A DNA stretch of 64,000 nt, from assembly GCF_000828715.1 (NCBI RefSeq), contig NZ_AP014583.1:1610001-1674000 (forward strand), in the 5' to 3' direction. This stretch comes from Winogradskyella sp. PG-2 (GTDB lineage: Bacteria; Bacteroidota; Bacteroidia; Flavobacteriales; Flavobacteriaceae). The notes under the pieces are model-generated. The model searched no databases and was not told where the DNA came from. It saw only the letters and a list, made by a program, of their open reading frames with translations. Positions 56,376 through 64,000 of the stretch are shown here, one piece after another. Position 1 is the first letter of the stretch; every line of letters begins with the position of its first letter. Both the position numbers and the translations under genes were made by a program.

Positions 56376-57836
56376 TTATTTAAGCTGAAATTCAGGAATT
56401 TTTATAAGATGAAGTAGGAGTAAGGCGACTTGGTAAGGAGCAGAATCCCATTGTAGATTCCAAAGTTGATCTTCATAATAGTTTGTAGGTACATTATGTT
56501 TAAAAATATCTGTAGCAACTTGGTAATCTTCAGTCGAAAACAATTCTACAGGCATAAACCGGTCTATAATACTTTTTGAGATGAGATAAGGGTCATTACT
56601 GTTATTAGAACTTTCTATCGCAAATGTTCTCAATTCTTCATTATAATTATTCCAAGTATGCCAGATAGTCCATTGTAAAATTTCCCAGCGACCACTTAAA
56701 GTACTTGAGTTAATCCAATCTCTATCTCCTTGCCATCCTGCAACATCAACAGGGTCGAAAAGACTTTGTCCTATTAATCCATTAATCCATACAATTGCCT
56801 CTTTGAATTCATCTTGCAGACTAAAGCCAGTAATTTTTAAATATGATATGGTCATATCATATGGACTTTTTATTTGTATTCCTATAGTTTTACTATCAAA
56901 GAAATGTTGGCTTTTAAATAATGTTCTAAGAATATTGGCAATATTAAAATCTTGAACAAAAAGTGTTGCCATTTCGGTTACGACATCCTCATTAATAGTT
57001 GCGCTAACAAAATATTTATAAAGTTTTTTACAGATAAATTGTGCAATTAAAGGCGATTTTTCTTGAAATAATATAGTAACGACATCATCATAGTTCCAAT
57101 TTCCAGTTTGCTCAAAAATAGTTTTATCAGTAGTGTTGAATGTGCTATTATCAAAATAAATAGGATAAGTCCAGTTTTGTCTGTGGTTATAACCGGTTAG
57201 TGCTTTAGAGGTTTCTTCAATATCTTGTTGATTGTAGCCATTGTCTACTCCAAGGGTAAACAATTCGTATAGCTCCCGTGCATAATTTTCGTTAGGGCTA
57301 AAGCTTGTATTTTCTAAACCATTTAAAAACACTAGCATAGCACTTGTTTTTCCGATATCACTTACAAAATTTTGAAAGTTACCAAGTGCATGGGTTTCTA
57401 TAGTTTTGTAATATTCGTAAAGATGGTTACTCGTATAATATTCTTCTAAGCGTGTTACAAAATGATTACTCCAAAACAAGATTAGTCTTGCTTTTAAACC
57501 CGTTTCTCCCGCCATCTGCTCAACAAGTGCACGATAAACCTCTCCATGATTGGCTTGTGTTTGTTCATCAAAGTCTAGACCAAGATTGGTGTAGTCGTCA
57601 TCTGTGAAATTTGCCCAAGTTGGTTCTGGCCAATCGGAGACATTTAGCGATTCGTTAACTAATTGGTCAATTAATACACTTGGTGAGACTGCTAGTGCAT
57701 TTGTAATCATGGACTTATTAGCGTCATAACCAATTCGCCTAAATGCATGTCTTACTCGAGTTTCATTCCATGGATTTTCAGTAGAAGGTAAATAAGGTTG
57801 TAACGAAGACGTAATACAAGATGTAAAAACTGCCAT
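56376..57836 (-). CDS. DUF1800 family protein
   Basis: 486 residues (HAFRRIGYDANKSMITNALAVSP..., LILFWSNHFVT, FLNGLENTSFSPNENYARELYELFTLGV, the last a signature of DUF1800). Operon partner of the DUF1501 gene, 9 nt apart. An N-terminal signal is unclear. Function unknown. Confidence 0.9.
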   Translation of the reverse strand: MAVFTSCITSSLQPYLPSTENPWNETRVRHAFRRIGYDANKSMITNALAVSPSVLIDQLVNESLNVSDWPEPTWANFTDDDYTNLGLDFDEQTQANHGEVYRALVEQMAGETGLKARLILFWSNHFVTRLEEYYTSNHLYEYYKTIETHALGNFQNFVSDIGKTSAMLVFLNGLENTSFSPNENYARELYELFTLGVDNGYNQQDIEETSKALTGYNHRQNWTYPIYFDNSTFNTTDKTIFEQTGNWNYDDVVTILFQEKSPLIAQFICKKLYKYFVSATINEDVVTEMATLFVQDFNIANILRTLFKSQHFFDSKTIGIQIKSPYDMTISYLKITGFSLQDEFKEAIVWINGLIGQSLFDPVDVAGWQGDRDWINSSTLSGRWEILQWTIWHTWNNYNEELRTFAIESSNNSNDPYLISKSIIDRFMPVELFSTEDYQVATDIFKHNVPTNYYEDQLWNLQWDSAPYQVALLLLHLIKIPEFQLK

Positions 57837-57994
57837 GAGTAGGATTTTTAGTTAAACAAACGAAATAAAGAGGGAAATATCACCATATACGTTGAAGATA
57901 CATTATTTAGATGTTTTTTTGTTAAAAATTTATAAAGTCTGCAATTTTAATTGACATCAAATTTTACTTTTTATCTTTACAAAAAGCAGTTTAT

Positions 57995-59020
57995 ATGATT
58001 TTGAGACCCTCGATTGTGTTTTTATGTTTTGCAATTAGTTTATTAACAAACGATAAAACTTATGCTCAAAATAAAACTGATAATTCTACAGAAATGATAT
58101 CAGAATTAATCCAACCTCCATATTTAAAAGCAGGAGATACAGTAGCCATAGTAGCTCCATCTGGGATTTTAAAAAATCGAGAACGCGAAGTGCAACAAGC
58201 TGTAGATTTATTAAAAAGTTGGGGATTGAATGCAGTGGTTGGCAAACATGTATTTAGTAAATCAAATCATTTTGCAGGTACAGATGATGAACGATGCGAG
58301 GACTTACAAAATGCTTTGGACGATTCTAATATTAGTGCTATTTGGTGTGCAAGAGGAGGTTATGGGACGGTTAGAATTTTAGATAAACTCAATTATAAAA
58401 AGTTTAAAGAAAACCCCAAATGGATTATTGGTTACAGTGATATTACAGCTTTACACAACCAAGTACATAATGAAGGATTTCAAACTATTCATGCATTAAT
58501 GTGTGTTAGTTTGACTAAAGATCTGGAAGAAATTAAAGAAACTATTGAGACGTTTAAAGCAGCTATTTTTGGGGATCCTTATGATTATACACTTCGAGGT
58601 TCTAAATACAATAGAGTAGGGGAAACTACAGGACCATTAGTTGGTGGAAATCTAACCATCTTGCATACCATGTTAGGCTCTGAAGAAACTATTGATACCT
58701 CTGGGAAAATATTATTTATTGAAGAAATAGGCGAATACAAATATCACATTGACAGAATGTTACAAAGTATGAAACGCGCTGGTTATTTTGATGACCTTAA
58801 AGGTCTAATTGTTGGTGATATGTCTAAAATGCGAAAAAACACCACGCTTTGGGGAAATTCAGTAGAACAGTTGATCCTTGATGCCTTATCTGAATATGAT
58901 TTTCCAATTACCTTTAACATGCCAGCAGGTCATGAAAAAGATAATCGAGCTTTGATTTTAGGGGGAAGTATTCATCTATCTGTTGAGACAGAGAAAACTA
59001 AGCTAAGAGTTCTAAATTAA
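57995..59020 (+). CDS. LD-carboxypeptidase (S66 family)
   Basis: 341 residues with a signal peptide (...NDKTYAQ) and S66 motifs: VAIVAPSG, the nucleophile region WCARGGYGTVRIL, GYSDITALH and the C-terminal NMPAGH His. Removes D-Ala from muropeptide tetrapeptides in the periplasm during cell-wall recycling. Three nt before the HEAT-repeat gene. Confidence 0.92.
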   Translation: MILRPSIVFLCFAISLLTNDKTYAQNKTDNSTEMISELIQPPYLKAGDTVAIVAPSGILKNREREVQQAVDLLKSWGLNAVVGKHVFSKSNHFAGTDDERCEDLQNALDDSNISAIWCARGGYGTVRILDKLNYKKFKENPKWIIGYSDITALHNQVHNEGFQTIHALMCVSLTKDLEEIKETIETFKAAIFGDPYDYTLRGSKYNRVGETTGPLVGGNLTILHTMLGSEETIDTSGKILFIEEIGEYKYHIDRMLQSMKRAGYFDDLKGLIVGDMSKMRKNTTLWGNSVEQLILDALSEYDFPITFNMPAGHEKDNRALILGGSIHLSVETEKTKLRVLN

Positions 59021-59022
59021 AG

Positions 59023-59787
59023 ATGTCATTTTACGATTTATTAAAACGAAAACGTAACCAATTGGTTGAAGAAATCAATCAAGATATTGAAAATGATTTA
59101 AAGAAACATAATACAGAAAATATTATCAAATACTTTGCATATGAGGATACTTACATTAGAAAAACAGCTTATTTAGCTATTGGCAAAATCTTCTACTCAC
59201 AGAAACAATTACAATCCGAAATTTTTTTGGTATTAAAAGAGCTAATGAAATCTGAAGATGAGTTAGTGAGACAAACAGTTATTAATGCAGCTGGTGAAAT
59301 AGGGAAATTTCATTTTGATAAGATTCAATATTTTATGGATGCTGGTTTATTTGATAAGCACCATCGTGTTAGGAATGCAGTAATAGGTTCCATTAAGAAA
59401 ATGGGCGAACGTAACCCTTTGCCTGTTTTGGCTTGGGCTAAAACCTATCTAAAACACCAAGACAAAGAGATAAGGCGAGAGATTTGCCATGGTATTGAAT
59501 TAAGAGGAAGAACACATCCTCAAGATATTTTACCACTTTTAAGAGAATTAGAATTTGATGAAACCAAACGCGTTTCTGATACATTAATTCATGTACTAGG
59601 TCAAATTGCATACAAGCGAGGTTGTTTACAAACTGTGGTTGCTCATCTTAATACCTGACAAAATAAAGAACTAGTTCAAAAAGCTTTAGATGAAATTGTG
59701 GATGTACATAATCGTTATAAAAAGTTTACTGTTCTAACGCAGCAAGAAGCTATTGATTATATCAATGCTAATTATAAGTCTATTTAA
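59023..59787 (+). pseudogene. HEAT-repeat protein with in-frame TGA
   Basis: The open frame holds HEAT-like repeats (IIKYFAYEDTYIRKTAYLAIGKIF, LVRQTVINAAGEIGKF, RRFPIV-less helices) to TGA at 59656-59658 (HLNT-stop-QNKELVQKALDEIV) and continues in frame for 42 codons to TAA at 59785-59787. TGG (Trp) fits at the stop. Last 8 nt overlap the convergent hydrolase gene. Nonsense mutation or sequence error. Confidence 0.72.
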
Positions 59788-61891
59788 TCTCTTCTAATAT
59801 TTTATTTGATAATTCCTTTCCGTTTTTATCAATAGAAACAAACCAAACGTTGGTTGTGCATTCTCTGTTAAAAACATCTGTATTTGATGTACAGTTCTGG
59901 ATGGTCCCTTTAATTAAAAAGCCTGTAACTGTTTTTTCAGCTGAATAACCATATTCATTATAAAAATCACCAAAGGTGTTTTGCCAAATCTTATTCCCTT
60001 TTTTATCTGTTTTAATCACAAACATATCGTAATTACCCTTCCCGTATGAACTTGTAGAACCAATAATTAAATAACCATCATCTGTAGATAAAATGGAACT
60101 TGCTTTATCATAACTATTACCACCAAATTTTTGAGACCAAACTTCATTTCCATTTTGATGATTTTTTGTCAATAGAATATCTGAGGTATTACCATTTACA
60201 GATCCAATTGTTGTAACTTGGATAGACCCATTTTCAGTTTTAACTTTTGGCTGATGAGTTAAATTTGTCATCTTTTTAAATCGATTATTTTTAGCTCTTC
60301 CTAAGCTTAAGAATATTTCAGTAACTCTATCAAATTGATCTCTATTTATTTTTAAAGTGAAATTACGAGACAATAATTCGTTTTTATTAAACACCTCTGC
60401 ATCTCGCTCATTGTTACGATTTGAAAAATTCATTTTTAATTTATTGTTTTTATCTAATGAAAGACTAAAACTCATATCTAATTCATCACTAAAATAAGTA
60501 CCAATAAAACCTTCTAAATCCGCAAAAGAAGCAGGTTTTTCATTACTTCTTTTATAAATAGACATTTTCCCTGATGGTTCAAATAAAACCATCTCTTCCT
60601 TATAAAACACTAACTTTGATTTAGGGTCATAGTCTAAATGATATTTGTTTTTTGTTTCTGGAATAAGCTCAATACTAAGATTTCTTCCTTGTTTGAAATA
60701 GGTTTTATCTTCTTCCGTTACGATTCTTGTTAAATAACCACTTTTGGTATGGTATTGACCTGTAATCTGTACTTTTTCAGAAGTACCTATTGTTTCAGAT
60801 AGTCTTGGATTATATTGCTCTTTCTTATTTATTTTAGGAAGAAGAACATTTGCAATTTCATTGGCAATCATATATGTTGAAATATTACCATTATTACTCA
60901 TTGCAAAAATGGTTAATTTTTCTTCTGGGAACCTAATCATTTGAGAGTTATAGCCACCTGTTGCACCACTATGATGTACTGCTTTTCGGTTTAAAAAATC
61001 ATTAAGTTCTAGTCCAAAACCGTAGGTTGTAATTTCACTATTTGGAATGGGTTGTTGACTTTTTATTAATAGGGTATTACTGTTTTGATTTGCATTTTGT
61101 ACTGCTTGTTCAAAGTGTAGTTGATCTTTAAGTGTAGTATATAAAAAGCCTTCTCCAGCGGTTTTAGTAACTGTTGGTGTTTGCAGCATTATACCATCAC
61201 CCCAATCACCATAGGGTTCTGCTCTGTTAGGAATAATGCCAGCGTATCGCTCAATAAATAATGTTTCCTTCATACCCAAATCACTAAAAAACTGTTTTGA
61301 GTAATTAGTGAATTTTTTACCTGAGATTTTTTCTATGATTTCTGCCAAAACAACATAACCTGAATTGCTATACGTATATTCTGAACCCGGTTTAAAAGCT
61401 AGGTCTTCTTGTTGTTTTAATAAGTTAATAACGTCATCATTTTTTAAACCTATTTTTTTCCACCAAATATCGTTTTGTAAACCCATTAAATCACAATAGT
61501 CTCTAATGCCACTGGTATGATTAAGAACGTGTCTAATTTTTATTTGATCTTTTACTTTTTTGTATAGACTTGGAAGATACTTCCTAATATCATCTTCTAA
61601 ATCCAACTTTTTGTTTAATACTAAATCTAAAATCATTAATGCAGTATACTGTTTTGCCGTAGATGCAATATTAGATTTTGTTTTTTTGTCTATTTTTATT
61701 TGAAATTGCAGATAAGCTAATCCACGATATTTTTCATAAATGATTTTTCCATCTTTTACGATTCCAACCATTAAACCTGGATCGTTTTCTGCAATCTTAG
61801 AATTAACTATAGAATCAATTTTTTTTATATCATTTTGAGATAAAGATGAAACTGAAATAAGAAAGGCGAGTAGAGTGATCGTTTTTTTCAT
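59780..61891 (-). CDS. Beta-lactamase-fold serine hydrolase
   Basis: 703 residues: signal peptide, class C beta-lactamase domain with S-x-x-K in SNIASTAKQYTAL and Y-x-N in YTYSNSGY (about residues 60-370), HHSGATGGY near its end, then beta domains ending with a repeat region (QKFGGNSYDKASSILSTDDGYLIIGST). Probably a peptidase or esterase exported to the periplasm. Substrate unknown. Confidence 0.88.
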   Translation of the reverse strand: MKKTITLLAFLISVSSLSQNDIKKIDSIVNSKIAENDPGLMVGIVKDGKIIYEKYRGLAYLQFQIKIDKKTKSNIASTAKQYTALMILDLVLNKKLDLEDDIRKYLPSLYKKVKDQIKIRHVLNHTSGIRDYCDLMGLQNDIWWKKIGLKNDDVINLLKQQEDLAFKPGSEYTYSNSGYVVLAEIIEKISGKKFTNYSKQFFSDLGMKETLFIERYAGIIPNRAEPYGDWGDGIMLQTPTVTKTAGEGFLYTTLKDQLHFEQAVQNANQNSNTLLIKSQQPIPNSEITTYGFGLELNDFLNRKAVHHSGATGGYNSQMIRFPEEKLTIFAMSNNGNISTYMIANEIANVLLPKINKKEQYNPRLSETIGTSEKVQITGQYHTKSGYLTRIVTEEDKTYFKQGRNLSIELIPETKNKYHLDYDPKSKLVFYKEEMVLFEPSGKMSIYKRSNEKPASFADLEGFIGTYFSDELDMSFSLSLDKNNKLKMNFSNRNNERDAEVFNKNELLSRNFTLKINRDQFDRVTEIFLSLGRAKNNRFKKMTNLTHQPKVKTENGSIQVTTIGSVNGNTSDILLTKNHQNGNEVWSQKFGGNSYDKASSILSTDDGYLIIGSTSSYGKGNYDMFVIKTDKKGNKIWQNTFGDFYNEYGYSAEKTVTGFLIKGTIQNCTSNTDVFNRECTTNVWFVSIDKNGKELSNKILEEIK

Positions 61892-61964
61892 AATTAATTA
61901 ATTTAAATCAAAAATCTACTAAAAATTTGCATCAAACGCTTCAAATCTTGATTTGAGACTTGTT

Positions 61965-63140
61965 TTAAGATAATTTTTGGATATAATCTTTTGGCGAAAG
62001 CGATGTGCTTTTTTTAAACGCCCGATTAAAAGTAGCTTTACTATTAAAACCAGAATCTAATGCTATACCCAGAAGTGTTGAGGTTTTGTGTTCGCCAAGA
62101 CTCAACTTTTCTTTAACAGATTCAATTCTGTGATGATTAACAAAGTCGTTAAAGTTCATTTTAAAAGTTGTATTCACAACAGAAGATACGGTTTTGGTAG
62201 TTATATTTAATTCATTTGCCACATCTTGCAGTGTTAAACGTGGGTTTTCAAATAAGCGTTTTTCAGACATTAATACTGATAATTTGTCTTTCCAAATCTG
62301 ATTGTCTTTTTCGTTTTCAATAGGTTTGATTTCATCATCAGATATTTGAAACTCGTCCTCAAATACATTAATAGTTTTTAGTTTTTCATTAGCTAAAGAA
62401 ATTTGTTTAATAACATTAGAATAACCTGTTATTGCTATATAATAAAACACAAATGAAAACGTAATATAATGCCAAAATTGCCTGCCAAACTGACCCCAAT
62501 CAGGATTTATAATAAAGAACAAAACACGTAATATTAAAATTCCTAAAAAGGCGATCATAAAATTTCTAATCCATTGAAACAATACAGTTTCAGCATAACT
62601 GACCTTATTAAAAACTAATTTTTTGTAGTTAAAATAAAAGCGTAAACTCAATACCAAATAAAAGCTCATTGAAAGCAAACCTAATACTTGATACCAATTG
62701 GCTAAATCTTTATCTCGATTATTTGCATAAAAATAATAGTCGTCTAAAATGAGTTTATCAGTTACAAAAACAATCAAACTGTAAATAAGATATAGTACCG
62801 CTGGCACAAAATGTAAATAATCTTTTTTTGATATTTTAAAATTATAATTTAGCTGACTTTTGGTATAAAAATAAACTACAGGACCAATAAGAAAAACTTG
62901 CATAAAGGGTATAAAAAACAAGATTTCACGACTTAGACCTTTACGGTACCAACCAGCATAACCAAGCATGTGAGGTGCAATATACATGGCATATAAAAAT
63001 AACAGTAGGCTTAACCATTTACTTGCGTTATGATTATTAACAATGCTTTTTCTGAGTGTTAAAAATGAAAAGATAATGCCATGAAAAAAGAAAACGAGTA
63101 ATAGCCCACTCTTTTCATTAAAACTAAAAGTAAAATCCAA
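61965..63140 (-). CDS. Membrane-bound AraC-type transcriptional regulator
   Basis: 391 residues: about seven transmembrane helices (residues 10-240) and a C-terminal AraC helix-turn-helix (RLTLQDVANELNITTKTVSSVVNTTFKMNFNDFVNHHRIESVK...IALDSGFNSKATFNRAFKKSTSLSPKDY). It lies upstream of the serine hydrolase on the same strand and may control it; the signal is unknown. Confidence 0.92.
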   Translation of the reverse strand: MDFTFSFNEKSGLLLVFFFHGIIFSFLTLRKSIVNNHNASKWLSLLLFLYAMYIAPHMLGYAGWYRKGLSREILFFIPFMQVFLIGPVVYFYTKSQLNYNFKISKKDYLHFVPAVLYLIYSLIVFVTDKLILDDYYFYANNRDKDLANWYQVLGLLSMSFYLVLSLRFYFNYKKLVFNKVSYAETVLFQWIRNFMIAFLGILILRVLFFIINPDWGQFGRQFWHYITFSFVFYYIAITGYSNVIKQISLANEKLKTINVFEDEFQISDDEIKPIENEKDNQIWKDKLSVLMSEKRLFENPRLTLQDVANELNITTKTVSSVVNTTFKMNFNDFVNHHRIESVKEKLSLGEHKTSTLLGIALDSGFNSKATFNRAFKKSTSLSPKDYIQKLS

Positions 63141-63205
63141 TGGGTTTGATTAGAGTTATATAGGTTAATATTATAAAAATACTATTATTTTTCTATTTTA
63201 GAGAG

Positions 63206-63565
63206 ATGGCACAACATAATGAGCTAGGCAAAAAAGGAGAGCAATTAGCAGTAGAGTTTTTACTTAAGAATGACTATACTATTGTTGAACGTAATTATAG
63301 ATTCGAAAAAGCCGAAGTTGATATCATTGCTAAAACGGGTGACATTTTAGCCATTGTAGAAGTAAAAACACGTTCTACGACAGATTTTGGTAATCCTCAG
63401 GATTTTGTAAAACCTAAACAAATTAAAAACCTTGTAAAAGCTGTAGATGAATATGTCATTGAAAATGACTTTGATTTAGAAGTTAGATTCGATATAATCG
63501 CTATTGTTAGAGAAGGGAAGAGATTTAAAATTGAGCATCTAGAAAATGCCTTTTATCATTTCTAA
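63206..63565 (+). CDS. YraN/UPF0102 family endonuclease-like protein
   Basis: 119 residues with the UPF0102 pattern NELGKKGEQLAVEFLLKNDYTIVERNYRFEKAEVDIIAKTGDILAIVEVKTRS, which contains the D...E-x-K nuclease core. Commonly linked to RNA or DNA processing; function not settled. Confidence 0.93.
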   Translation: MAQHNELGKKGEQLAVEFLLKNDYTIVERNYRFEKAEVDIIAKTGDILAIVEVKTRSTTDFGNPQDFVKPKQIKNLVKAVDEYVIENDFDLEVRFDIIAIVREGKRFKIEHLENAFYHF

Positions 63566-63594
63566 TTACCATGGAAATGGGAATCTCTTTGAAC

Positions 63595-64000
63595 TTACTT
63601 GTAAAAATTCATCTCATCTAAGTATTCCCATACATTCATAGGAAGCATAGGTCTAATATTTTTACCATCCTTAATTTCTTTTCGAATAAAAGTAGATGAT
63701 AATTCCATAATTGGAGCATTAACTTTTTCAATCTTAGGATGATTGTTAAATTGAGACTCTACTTTTCCATCCGATAATCTTGGGTAAACATAAATACTAT
63801 GATTCTCTATAATAAGCTCGTAGTTTTTCCATTTATGGAAGCTTTTTAAATTGTCTTCTCCCATAATTAAAGCAAACTCATGTTCAGGGAATTTTTCAAA
63901 AAGATAGGTAAGTGTGTCTATGGTGTAATTGGGTTGTTTAAGACCAAACTCAATATCACATGGTCTTAGTTTTGTGTAGTCTTTTGTGGCGCGATAAACC
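63595..64000 (-). CDS. nadD: Nicotinate-nucleotide adenylyltransferase, C-terminal part (runs off the right edge)
   Basis: About 134 residues read into the window edge. It contains LKQPNYTIDTLTYLFEKFP, ALIMGEDNLKSFHKW (NadD signature), YVYPRLSD and the C-terminal ISSTFIR equivalent LSSTFIRKEIKDGK. Forms nicotinate adenine dinucleotide in NAD synthesis. The start lies outside. Confidence 0.94.
   Translation of the reverse strand, partial: VYRATKDYTKLRPCDIEFGLKQPNYTIDTLTYLFEKFPEHEFALIMGEDNLKSFHKWKNYELIIENHSIYVYPRLSDGKVESQFNNHPKIEKVNAPIMELSSTFIRKEIKDGKNIRPMLPMNVWEYLDEMNFYK

Noticed and set aside
63566..63594. Palindromic repeat fragment after yraN
   Set aside because: ACCATGGAAATGGGAATC looks like part of an interspersed palindrome, but the second arm is too degraded to call.

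Overview
The window is AT-rich DNA from a Bacteroidota bacterium, almost certainly a marine Flavobacteriaceae member. Promoters carry the Bacteroidetes -7 box TAnnTTTG, secreted proteins end in type IX secretion sorting domains, and there are ECF sigma/FecR/TonB receptor and DUF1501/DUF1800 gene sets typical of the group. Species cannot be named from sequence alone.

Layout. 1-6.9 kb: metal homeostasis (TonB receptor end, DtxR/MntR regulator, FeoA-FeoB and a 46-residue FeoB-associated cysteine protein), an SCO1-type copper chaperone and the RseP protease. 7-25 kb: tRNA-Asn, a broken T9SS adhesin, threonine dehydrogenase, an M13 peptidase, TPR, CBS and SSB proteins, a secreted metalloprotease, several disrupted small genes and ferritin. 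25-42 kb: an accessory RNA-repair and tRNA island. 42-50 kb: a YceI/cytochrome c/OB-fold operon, an acidic lipoprotein and an ECF sigma/anti-sigma/TonB receptor trio. 50-64 kb: ordinary core and secreted genes including metG, DUF1501/DUF1800, LD-carboxypeptidase, YraN and the end of nadD.

The island is the exciting part. It combines a WYL-domain regulator, three nucleotidyltransferase-fold genes (two carrying an in-frame stop), two divergent RtcB RNA ligases, the release-factor homologue PrfH, a TPR protein, an Ntn-type amidohydrolase, a YkuK RNase H-fold protein, an AlkB dioxygenase and a slipin. Between them lies an array of 22 tRNA genes covering 18 amino acids, followed by a roughly 960-nt hairpin-rich noncoding transcript and a set of rearranged tRNAs. 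One tRNA-Glu has a 52-nt insertion in its T loop, one tRNA has its ends 258 nt apart, and two tRNAs read as circularly permuted genes (3' half directly upstream of 5' half). A 19-bp palindrome (TACGCAA-N5-TTGCGTA) recurs at four sites, each followed at the same spacing by a TTTG-ending promoter box, which suggests one regulon. Short leader transcripts, each with a small ORF and an intrinsic terminator, precede the rtcB operon and the tRNA array.

My inference is that the island is an inducible translation-rescue module: spare tRNAs plus enzymes that re-ligate, de-alkylate and terminate on damaged RNA and ribosomes. RtcB could also be needed to mature the interrupted or permuted tRNAs. Long horizontally acquired tRNA arrays induced by translation stress are known (for example in Anabaena sp. 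PCC 7120), and RtcB-PrfH pairs are known ribosome-rescue genes; the combination with permuted tRNAs, a large RNA and a shared operator is, to my knowledge, not described.

A second theme is gene disruption: five in-frame stops, all explicable as C-to-T or G-to-A changes, and four single-base frameshifts. These may be real decay or sequence errors.
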